32,958 nucleotides of DNA from Elusimicrobiota bacterium (GTDB taxonomy: Bacteria; Elusimicrobiota; Endomicrobiia; Endomicrobiales; Endomicrobiaceae), in contig JAFXOV010000017.1 in the NCBI GenBank assembly GCA_017528425.1, forward strand, positions 1 through 32,958. The letters are read 5' to 3'. Positions 29,101 through 32,958 of the stretch are shown piece by piece. Position 1 is the stretch's first letter. Every line of letters begins with the position of its first letter. The translations under genes were made by a program, and so were the position numbers. Under the pieces are notes generated by a model. The model was not told the DNA's origin. It made no database searches and was given only the letters and a program-made list of their open reading frames with translations.

Positions 29101-32100
29101 GAGCCGTTTGCATATATTGTCATGCTGCCCCAATATTTTGCTCCTTCTGCATATATCTCTGCTCCACCTGTTTCCATATCTATAGTTACTTTGGTTCCTT
29201 TTCCTCTGGCTACATAAGTTGTAACATCCTCATCCATCACAATACCAAAATTATATACTTTGGTTTGAACAGTATTATCTGACTTATCGCCGCCGCTACT
29301 ACCTTCGGATTTATTAGGTATTTGTTGAGTAATATAAGAGGTATCATCTGTTAAATATATATTTTGAGCGACAGATCTATCTATTGCGAAGACATTTTTC
29401 CCGCCGCCTGAAAAATCAGTAAGGCCAAGTTCGTAAATAACTTCCATAGCGGGATCATCTGTTTGATTGAAATCTTTATCAACATTTCTATATGTTCCTT
29501 TTATACCAAAAACATTATCAGGACCTATTACCGTATAAACGCCATCATTTCTAATTCCTAATGTATATATTCCGGAAGGAACATCGGCATCGTCACTTAA
29601 TAACAAAGTATACTTATCTGTTATTACGGTACATTCCGAATTCATCTTCCAATTATCACCGAGACCGGCATCCAAAGCATTGTTAACCGCATTTTCCAAT
29701 TTAGTTCTTGCATCGGACAAGCCTGCCCTATCTATACCGTTTACCGCCCATCTTGTACCATCATATGCCTCACAATAGTAGTCAACTGCACTTATGAGTG
29801 ACGAGAAAATTTCCGATTCATACGAAGTCATAGTCTCGCCGTACAAGTTATTGATAAGTGCTGTTATTTCTATTTTCTTATCACCTTCATCACCAATTCC
29901 ATATTTATATTGTAAAAATTCAACATAGTTAATTTTTATGGAAGGATTCCCTGCATGGTAAACCATGTATGCCATATTGGAAGCGCCATATCTGTCCATA
30001 TACATTTCAGTAATTTGAACTTGACCCATATATGCATCATGATCTTTATCATCGGGATCGAGTGCTTTTTGAATATTTAAGTTAGCTAATGTTTGTAAAG
30101 GTCCATATCCGGAATTCAACATATTTGCACAATTCGAAGCATAGAAGTTTTTCATATCTTCTGTTTCTTGAGAGTAATCTATACCGATTTCATCTTCGCA
30201 ATATATTTTGAATATAGCACTTATATAATATGCATCGATATCAGACATTTCAACATCACTACCGTTATACATGTAATACCATACTTTTTCCGCCATTGCT
30301 CTGTCTTCCGCGGAAACTTCAGGAACTTCATACGAAGGATTGTTTTGTTGAGGCATCAAGTCAACCATAGCTTCTAAGAATGTTCCGTCTTTTATATCTT
30401 CCATTGTAAAGACTCTTGTTGTTCCATCCGCTTTTGTTAATACTAAAGATTCGCCATCTTTACCTACAGAAAGGCTATTATCTCCAATCTGACCATTTAC
30501 AGAGTTAGCTAAATCTCCTAGTTGTCCTCTACAATATGTATTTTCCCAATTTGCTATATTACCGGTTTCGGACAATTCAACGATAGTCTTACCGTCAGGG
30601 CCCAATACCTTTGCACCGGATACATTATGCATTTCGTTTCCAACTACGTTTACACCTTGTATCCATACTCCGGTTCCTTCATCATATGCAGCATATGCAT
30701 TAGGATCTGAATTTATAGCACTCGCACTGAAATCTGCTCCACCAAATGTCTTAGTTTCTTTGTCAAACGTTAATCCTTTAGTTGTTCTTACAATCGCACC
30801 TGTCTCAGAATTTTCTCCATATGCAGTTACATCTTTTAAGTATCCGTCAGAATCATATTTTAAACCATCTGTCCAATCATCAAGAGCAAATCCGCCTTTC
30901 AATGTACCTGTGTATCTTATATCATCTTCTGTTGTTATATCAAAGCTTGAACCGTCGATAGTAAAGATTTCTCCACTATCATTCATTGTTATTCCTGTTA
31001 TCCATGCACCATTCGAAGCTAAAGCTGCATAATCTTTACCATTATTTTTGATTGCATCCGCACTGAAATCTGCTCCGCCAAATGTTTTAGTATCTTTATC
31101 AAAAGTCAACCCTACGCTTGTTCTGATTTTTCCGGTCTTATCGTATGCCGTCACATTTATTAGATTATCATTTTCGTCACGATATAATCCGTTCCATCCG
31201 TTTATATCATAACCGGCTTTCAAACTTCCAGTATATGTTGTTCCATCATCGGCACGCATAGTAAATGTACTACCTTCGGCAGTTTCAACGTATCTTGTTC
31301 TTCCTCCATCTATAGTTCTTATTCTTACATTTTTTATCCAAGCTCCGTTTTCTGCCTGAGCTTCGTATTTCCCAATATTTCTGTTAATAGCACCATCACT
31401 GAAATCCGCTCCGCTGAATTCTCCGTCTTTAAAGTATAAGCCATCACTTGTTCTAAACATTGCTCCCGTAGTTGTATTTTCACCGTATGCAGTTACTCCC
31501 TTCAATAATCCGGTTGTTCTGTCTTCGTATTGTAAGCCATATGTCCAATTATTAAGAGAATAATGTCCTTTCAATTCTCCCGTATATCTTATTCCATCTA
31601 CAGTTATATCAAATGTTGCTTTACCATTGAGAGATACATAACCGCTATCACTTACATTGATTCCGTTTATCCATGCTCCATTGCTTGCCAATCCGTAATA
31701 TTTGTCATTGTTTGTATCTATAGCGTCTGTACTAAAATCAGCTTTACCAAATTCCAAACTCTCTCCTTCTCCGGCAACAAGTGCTACTCTGTTTTTGTAT
31801 CTATCAGTCTCAGCTCTTGTAAATGTCGCACCCTCACCCTTTAATACGGATGGTATCGCTGTATCAGCATCTAATGTTCCTAAGTATGTATCTCCTGCAC
31901 TATCTTTTACTCTTACCGCTGCCCCTTTGGCTCCGTTTACTGTATATTCGTGACCTCTTGTCCCGTCTCCTGTTATTCTTACTCCGCCTACATAATTACC
32001 TTGGTTATCAGTATAGAAATATTTAGGTGTATACGGTTCCGCATCTTTTGCTAATGATGCTTCTAATGCATCTGCATCAGCATTGATTGTATCTATATCA

Positions 32101-32958
32101 AAATAATCCGTTCCGAATGTTAAAGATTCTCCTTCTTCTGCATTTGTATATACCGGCGTTCCGAATCTTGTTGTATATGCCGTTGTGAATACAGTATTTG
32201 TTCTATTGTTCAATATATCACTTATTAATGTATCTTCACTTACAGATCCCATGAATACATCATCGGCTCCGCTCTTTAATTGTACCGAGGCTCCTTTTGC
32301 TCCGTATACTTTGTAAGGATTATCGTTCGAGCCGTCTCCTTCTATCTTTATTCCGCCAACGTAGTTTCCATCTTTATCACTATAGAAGTATTTAGCCGTA
32401 TATGGCTTTTCTTCCGTTGCCGCACTTACTTTTGCTGCATCATCATTGATTTTATCTACACCAAAATAATCCGTTCCGAATGTTAAACTTTCTCCTTCTT
32501 CCGCACTCGTATATACAGGTGTTCCGTATCTTGTTGTATATGCTGTTGTTAATACCGTATTTGTTCTATTGTTCAATATATCACTTATTAATGTATCTTC
32601 GCTTACCGATCCCATAAATACATCATAATCTCCGCTCTTTAATTGTACCGAGGCTCCTTTTGCTCCGTATACTTTGTAAGGATTATCGTTCGAGCCGTCT
32701 CCTTCTATCTTTACTCCGCCTACATAATTTCCTTTACTGTCATTGTAGAAGTATTTTGCCGTGTACGGAGTTTCTTCCGTTGCCGCACTTACTTTTGCCG
32801 CATCTGCATTGATTGCATCTACATCAAAATAATCCTTTCCGAACGTTAAGCTTTCTCCTTCTTCCGCACTCGTATATACAGGTGTTCCGAATCTCGTTGT
32901 ATATACCGTAGTAAATACCGAGTTGGTTTGTTTGCTCAATATATCACTTATTAAAGTA
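17121..32958 (-). CDS. Giant (>5,270 aa) repeat protein with an internal SecA-like ATPase, 5' partial
   Basis: One stop-free frame covers 15.8 kb and stays open at the window edge. The first possible start, a TTG at 32939, is really the leucine of a repeat (TLISDI-L), so the true N-terminus lies beyond the window. Numbering from that leucine: 121-residue repeats (1-365); related 112-residue repeats (366-about 810); uncharacterised mixed region (about 810-1676); hydrophobic glycine-rich region (about 1677-2270); helical region; SecA-like motor (about 2740-3385); 88-residue duplication (3608-3783); helical array (about 3980-4780); Pro/Glu/Lys linker (about 4789-4837); C-terminal domain ending NIHAVAAAA. 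The gene stands alone before a terminator. Any signal peptide is out of view. No known family covers the whole protein that I can name. Function unknown; roles in export, at the cell surface or in cell contact are only hypotheses. Confidence 0.93.
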   Translation of the reverse strand, partial: TLISDILSKQTNSVFTTVYTTRFGTPVYTSAEEGESLTFGKDYFDVDAINADAAKVSAATEETPYTAKYFYNDSKGNYVGGVKIEGDGSNDNPYKVYGAKGASVQLKSGDYDVFMGSVSEDTLISDILNNRTNTVLTTAYTTRYGTPVYTSAEEGESLTFGTDYFGVDKINDDAAKVSAATEEKPYTAKYFYSDKDGNYVGGIKIEGDGSNDNPYKVYGAKGASVQLKSGADDVFMGSVSEDTLISDILNNRTNTVFTTAYTTRFGTPVYTNAEEGESLTFGTDYFDIDTINADADALEASLAKDAEPYTPKYFYTDNQGNYVGGVRITGDGTRGHEYTVNGAKGAAVRVKDSAGDTYLGTLDADTAIPSVLKGEGATFTRAETDRYKNRVALVAGEGESLEFGKADFSTDAIDTNNDKYYGLASNGAWINGINVSDSGYVSLNGKATFDITVDGIRYTGELKGHYSLNNWTYGLQYEDRTTGLLKGVTAYGENTTTGAMFRTSDGLYFKDGEFSGADFSDGAINRNIGKYEAQAENGAWIKNVRIRTIDGGRTRYVETAEGSTFTMRADDGTTYTGSLKAGYDINGWNGLYRDENDNLINVTAYDKTGKIRTSVGLTFDKDTKTFGGADFSADAIKNNGKDYAALASNGAWITGITMNDSGEIFTIDGSSFDITTEDDIRYTGTLKGGFALDDWTDGLKYDSDGYLKDVTAYGENSETGAIVRTTKGLTFDKETKTFGGADFSASAINSDPNAYAAYDEGTGVWIQGVNVVGNEMHNVSGAKVLGPDGKTIVELSETGNIANWENTYCRGQLGDLANSVNGQIGDNSLSVGKDGESLVLTKADGTTRVFTMEDIKDGTFLEAMVDLMPQQNNPSYEVPEVSAEDRAMAEKVWYYMYNGSDVEMSDIDAYYISAIFKIYCEDEIGIDYSQETEDMKNFYASNCANMLNSGYGPLQTLANLNIQKALDPDDKDHDAYMGQVQITEMYMDRYGASNMAYMVYHAGNPSIKINYVEFLQYKYGIGDEGDKKIEITALINNLYGETMTSYESEIFSSLISAVDYYCEAYDGTRWAVNGIDRAGLSDARTKLENAVNNALDAGLGDNWKMNSECTVITDKYTLLLSDDADVPSGIYTLGIRNDGVYTVIGPDNVFGIKGTYRNVDKDFNQTDDPAMEVIYELGLTDFSGGGKNVFAIDRSVAQNIYLTDDTSYITQQIPNKSEGSSGGDKSDNTVQTKVYNFGIVMDEDVTTYVARGKGTKVTIDMETGGAEIYAEGAKYWGSMTIYANGSNLSDSSGASTINFDSGYMTVHNGQLEVTNNFEASFADEQSATNYVRNYIAPNYTDGTGLRFDSIIDSGGKILPNAGEYLAGMKFNVNPLDYLAVMNNIHDANNDEVGFGIRFKTDNGIANLNDASGIAKITTSDIDTIDLFSEKLESGQYIENFKVSGLVGNADAGRIEATNLDPNFKPSKDVELATDVVVGDRISLGTILHRNGVTLSTNEKVYTTGPNGEIIELDGATFGGDEAGHFVLADTVSLRGADGKPITYQNGDDVFNIDNIGAGSVIQLNQDKNGGGYGLNVLSGKSDVDGTMKGSVLDEKDPNADKNFLAGKSSALFDGKLTEAEDGKSTTFEGTITGWSTSTMAQDFSKDTFTREGSTWKKDSIVGGRRVTEDAKVDATGNIDSKYYQKTAWEIVGGALAVAAVIAVSVVAAICTLGASLAVEASLLAMVAVGTAAGVAAAIFVAPAAFEHGAGIARCFETGNYDDFGSNLLGLGIDLFSAYMIGTSVGKMGASLLLDGALKETLKATFKTAMKYTFGGAVVGATAGGIIAGVNGGNVLEGIGVGALSGALIGFSTYFGAKTLGVGFNTASGFLGKAGLVTRFAMNTVLDSVILVKTSQSFVHNLFVEGDLRAAASDLLILVSVGIINPISQYNGALKARNAAPPSKVDAKTLFERGKANVTAGLVGGNRVTNALFTGLSVGVAIPLMNLMGTIAQNFMNGREIFEGIDLKGLAVEFGIGFVAGFTIGVINPQLGYNWSTRNIWGTIGEVVYNPASVLQKGITSGIDLMRFNVLSPILNAIVAPITGKINNWLNAGNEGYEAFDYGDFWNSWGKQFSSIGDKYNLMLFGDLDDQNGWAAVKSSFGTGFFQSHFFGMAIPGAAIFKAATYEEASLLSKVFTVWGEGGITALPSLVLGGKWMSFTGGAIMSMITKPINMLQYSVAEKLFGGLGKNLDDMLADSAFYGMLENLGLSSFQKGEEEQGLFEYVFGSAAMLFVPSAMRATSWSTERDMSKLKKETKGGTYSETAKKILENQDYFRNKNALEVDMLLGAAIRASAACGQPELLKNLFKEIVYNYGAGEREKGTKLEGEVLAHYQLTALKVIGSNPSLLYDILSDSNSNYGFVIENGEQVSVKDAVISNFASATKAMIEQAKTGTFNINGRELTYSGLFDEFAKTDAGLETGMKILSALDKLYAEDALYAGVFIDALTEISKNHENVKDFVETLECKQQQEALEKAKSAIETTHDQIRDSWNNLSAEQKKAYHDSESLYLLSKISEAKGSLRIGLTHFLDWTDVALLKTLASDSFKNVMQEYNTKMAEFTQNIQDNLMKDGEAAKQFKGKDVLETKLDLGTGVKISFDIQTLATMKFDLAHASIYGYGESGISATADLTKVYQNFFGEDQKVYDPAKGISAAKDGKVSATEEQMVALFNSCLEMQIGNCLSGGYGFSKELYEGINGIFNNTILRAFRNNAAISSEDMKEVLTKIQEINVFGTGAGKTSVVAVLFPSLKLVNDIQGEFTIICADIDTNVNNLLKRVGGLYGNKYEMLKADKDNITSNLTTKTALFMTYTDFGFAMLDANSPLKGKVGLILGDEADMAVYLSKVMSSSSSGFESKDSDMYKFFTALTDKDGSGQYLQKAVEQMQGVLKGDAVYKSMLEKLDRFKNNTLTEKDITDIRTDLESLLAKVGADSSTGIKIKSILEGFTIVDGRVVVAEGSASAEMLGLVKVALEMSINERTKVLLSNDSYSEVYKSQYEQILEEFVKEISGVGNKNDLFGSGYSLQEVLNNVLMSKLTWTYGVDYGIGKAEDGSYKVMLICNGALIDLVPGVGYKQIVEAEILNGMVKGVTPESIGGMTGIGDREHSSIAIIQAIREASGFIGLTGTYSASAQQAMGFDANYYTPATSVKLTDVTSYVDKGDKVVALHISQPAQTSFGAFEKAIVSILNGDITIMALNNQAKIDLFKDYTKLLGVLSDRDCSVDETGQAMGKVAWFDAGMSKEMGLIYADNKAGQYKCFIGTYEQLGRGVDIHIENVEGVDKNTHVNLYAVDAHLSYKSAVEQLVGRVLGTRFSDQAQVTTDGRIIKNINVYFESDISTINTYYADKEKAVLKESIPSQVTNNQYLDLINARVYGSDYSGREAEDRVVAQSGALNYNAKGAASQADRPYVRSTADLEASLSRMGLNSSERSEVVRALQTQGLHNGYELTERGSVSVGYALQMLGYTQTGYPAGKSSVATINAILGNDVKDVPTVVNKDAVISAINNVVRLQSRDVNLLTTNQSNGNTLNDIISVMPVVQRGAATDAGVDIASVRNALSTYSHTGVTGVMPQFTVPEISAKTTALHQAVQHRDNVQQQHQERAENLSANPIVRAFENWAMGVESRRADSQVARAEKDLAGIKQKLFNDYMNGNLDGQNVPVVLAMFNDQTAALQNAIQNRTDIQQQQQDRMESLSTNPIIRAFEKFTMRIEANRANSKVTEAEKTLNEMKQKLFEDYMNGNIAEQDIPIVLDILNSQISSGKLVFGNNSVAQTLENLRSNENFNVDWAKTDRSRVLQYLGNGDMVGLTEYLSTTQRAKIPVLSSMKDKQQMAQIIKGEQVNPIVTMATNMLFLPVTILESIVTLFKSPALSLSDDQKTLLEGLRGKKNVTVNDVVKLANTDIPNYSATTIPTQEEIDRASEERLRSLFAIIRPDVSADTLLARYQYVRDNSEFGVLDSITVDMLANDTLFDGNIANGNFEEEYGKLLGKLTYDELKELRKNLNSPERKALANAGINYSRKENKADNVASNYAYVVRFLKRQGLTDEQAEQLAGSFTLEELNSTSLGTALDLMVVQKGLIKIDADTNTTREDLIKAIRKLTNEQLRNAGVEISDISPLLTWAGLDAGQIQMNDGAIAFWMSRSEVVREFGDKIEFKYEASMVDLSSVYFQKDIMGEDYTVTLKKQFEGMTYTDYTETDVAAKLNLKETREFFKFIGLDYDNVVEAYDKLREQTKSGRLSDIEAAIAENMADRAMGIKEFNEEVLKQLAAALNNFAGSATLAQLSDPKYVAGMEALIGSDLITVDDVIRGKDLVSTIKEKSIGDVRNILGTQYYSAMRAFGLENVFDNVTTLEEKYTSDAERAIISEMKISELININSLLKDENVMRTRLTNFAKTATMADVERIAEREAKEGEDKDAIRRNVVGIVNELFKGDHLYGYKIYDDISKELAKQGIDTKDIAIKTIIDNSNIVEEVKFLKNNLNMDSAKITEIIRNAKGVKTITDAIKGMTLNEFESLTEGMSQENKDKLYEYLGMNRKAIEKKISVLRSKVNTPEELAKDAVTIGEIDRAKDVKVLANRVDIKVERKGYQDVTVEKYLGLSEEDRAKYGKDKGRIDRRIRELTSEGEEQVLRGYIVGEMSLKDILGEGVAEKKIADILDKTDMHKYYDKTRRYYENMTAEEFMKATQVLGKGGKVNVTQTTAKRRGILRDEGYKSFITNYNTLSRKARFKEGIKGVSVEVLEASSADVYRAIEKVAGTGKLNIEDAAKVEIVKEEPKAEQKATVAEAKTPEQKVTETPVVSQAEEKADVEDCVDVAVETMGKIIPLRALTESALRATPYAQDKLKAAGVEDTLEGTELGELRQRTGLRYATLSEQDIDLRKLNPREVKKAPVTVYIPETGEVLTITGIKAVKGKDMKDRVVTYTITTPEGEEISGEKKIGTFEEEGLSGVVVPSAFIAYKENAGKDTGHVITITEIAGGYLTYTGTDANGKKIEETISIDEFFKEKGFTGLMLTQKGQKGVRYLDSGVKEVIEDMFKGKKMNRYGAGKEMLANIIDGVTAPGELNKALKYVLSIWNKDATAMLKYIELDEGDLGNKEKIIQNATRKITEAIALGKEGKLSEAEVKVEIELVTTLRDLLITTGRQDADWLKTASDEEIMAKLIVSKAVNQNVIVNMFEQGVKTSVSDAKDGDFVIDVKKLQSTIVDKNLKFAKDAKIEDVMELLAGADKKYMTPMMNFNLRNIHAVAAAA
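18430..18575 (-). other. Pro/Glu/Lys-rich linker in the giant protein
   Basis: Residues about 4789-4837 are Ala, Pro, Glu and Lys rich (EEPKAEQKATVAEAKTPEQK and on), a likely flexible hinge. It separates the helical array from a C-terminal domain of about 435 residues that begins with a beta-rich part (PVTVYIPETGEVLTITGI) and ends helical. Confidence 0.7.
18600..21002 (-). other. Long helical array of the giant protein with degenerate repeats
   Basis: Residues about 3980-4780 are highly charged and helical, with no hydrophobic segments. A loose unit recurs: hydrophobic, Thr/Ser, x, Asp/Glu, Leu/Phe/Val (LTYDEL, FTLEEL, TREDLI, SIGDV, TMADV, MTLNEF, MTAEEF), usually followed within 20-30 residues by a glycine. 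Units are too divergent for a fixed period by eye. Confidence 0.5.
21591..22118 (-). repeat. Tandem 88-residue Gln-rich duplication in the giant protein
   Basis: Residues 3608-3695 and 3696-3783 are adjacent copies exactly 264 bp long. Both have a Gln-rich start (DNVQQQHQER / TDIQQQQQDR), NPIVRAFE / NPIIRAFE, KQKLFxDYMNGN and a hydrophobic end. They look alpha-helical, possibly coiled coil. Confidence 0.92.
22785..24722 (-). other. SecA-like DEAD ATPase domain inside the giant protein
   Basis: Residues about 2740-3385 follow the SecA motor motif order. Walker A is GTGAGKT (2763-2769, Lys2768). MTYTDFGFAMLDAN matches the SecA block ending in GFDYLRDNM. Walker B is DEAD (2863-2866), where SecA has DEVD. 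A segment like the preprotein-crosslinking domain exit follows (GVGYKQIVEAEILNG). GLTGTY (3150-3155) stands for SecA GMTGTA, GRGVDI (3294-3299) for GRGTDI, and QLVGRVLGTRF (3330-3340) for QLRGRSGRQGD. All ATP-contacting residues appear kept, so activity is plausible. SecA's own C-terminal scaffold and zinc tail are not recognisable. Confidence 0.85.
26130..27911 (-). other. Hydrophobic, glycine-zipper-rich region of the giant protein
   Basis: Residues about 1677-2270 contain repeated long hydrophobic stretches, first near 1681-1737 (IVGGALAVAAVIAVSVVAAI, then GTAAGVAAAIFVAPAA) and then Gly-x-x-x-Gly runs such as GGAVVGATAGGIIAGVNGG and GVGALSGALIGF. Some are long enough to cross a membrane. 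The region separates the beta-type repeats from the ATPase, so it could be a membrane-inserting or membrane-anchoring part. Confidence 0.7.
30510..31844 (-). repeat. Second tandem repeat family, about 112 residues per unit
   Basis: Units are marked by A-D-F-S-x-x-A-I at residues 400, 511, 623 and 735, a period of 111-112. Each goes on with NGAWIxGI, IRYTGxLKG, a Trp-containing block, VTAYGEN and GLxFDKxTKTF. The fourth is degenerate and fades near residue 810. The lead-in GESLEFGKADF resembles GESLTFGKDYF of the 121-residue family, which suggests a common ancestral module. Confidence 0.9.
31845..32958 (-). repeat. Tandem 121-residue (363-bp) repeats in the giant gene
   Basis: Copies start at leucine codons 32939, 32576 and 32213, exactly 363 bp apart for the first two; the third is 123 codons. 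A fourth copy is entering at the window edge (TLISDI). Each has TVxTTxYTTRxGTPVYT, GESLTFGxDYF, NYVGGVKIxGDG and a Gly/Ala-Lys-Gly-Ala segment, beta-rich by appearance. The first two copies share an 84-base exact match (32267-32350 and 32630-32713), so the duplication or gene conversion is recent. Confidence 0.95.

Noticed and set aside
31845-32958. Regular repeats as a possible CRISPR array
   Set aside because: The repeats are 363 bp, in frame and coding, without short repeat-spacer structure.
17121-32958. Giant frame as two or more genes fused by sequencing error
   Set aside because: The frame holds without a stop for 15.8 kb, repeat units stay in phase, and no internal Shine-Dalgarno/start or terminator was noticed. 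Only reads could exclude it fully.

Overview
The window comes from a low-GC, diderm, probably anaerobic bacterium. The outer-membrane inference rests on a complete apolipoprotein N-acyltransferase (Lnt). The fatty-acid and translation gene order, the tiny zinc ribbon and the giant protein would fit a gut-type Elusimicrobiota- or Omnitrophota-like lineage. That placement is inference from gene style, not from a marker-gene tree.

Layout. (1) 1-2751, minus strand: the N-terminus of a membrane protein that looks like signal peptidase I (cut by the window edge), the RNA-binding factor Tex, and a 48-residue zinc ribbon. (2) 2789-10710, minus strand: an acyl-CoA dehydrogenase, then a compact lipid-synthesis cluster read in the order DUF177 - rpmF - plsX - fabH - fabD - fabG - acpP - fabF - rnc. 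Gene junctions there overlap or nearly touch, and a consensus sigma-70-type promoter (10729-10757) precedes it. (3) 10973-14101, plus strand: rpsO - pnp - accB - a small winged-helix protein, ending at a strong bidirectional terminator (14127-14153). A long RNA hairpin fills the rpsO-pnp gap, the place where PNPase autoregulation acts in E. coli. (4) 14152-17041, minus strand: lnt and an overlapping multi-spanning GT-C glycosyltransferase-like gene. (5) 17121-32958, minus strand: one uninterrupted frame of at least 5,278 codons, about 48% of the window, open at the right edge.

The giant protein is the exceptional content. In order it has tandem repeats of about 121 and then about 112 residues (still repeating at the window edge), a uncharacterised mixed region, about 600 residues rich in hydrophobic and glycine-zipper segments, a SecA-like DEAD ATPase with recognisable counterparts of the main SecA motor motifs, an 88-residue tandem duplication, a long helical array, a Pro/Glu/Lys linker and a C-terminal domain. 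A SecA-type motor embedded in a giant repeat protein does not match any architecture I can name. Its function is unknown; export, surface or contact-dependent roles are speculation.

The other genes are housekeeping. The fab cluster supplies acyl chains (PlsX, FabH, FabD, FabG, FabF, AcpP), AccB carries biotin for malonyl-CoA synthesis, and Lnt uses phospholipid acyl chains to mature lipoproteins. RNase III (rnc) and PNPase (pnp) lie on opposite strands of the same region and may meet at the rpsO-pnp hairpin. I saw no tRNA, rRNA, CRISPR array, insertion sequence or phage gene.
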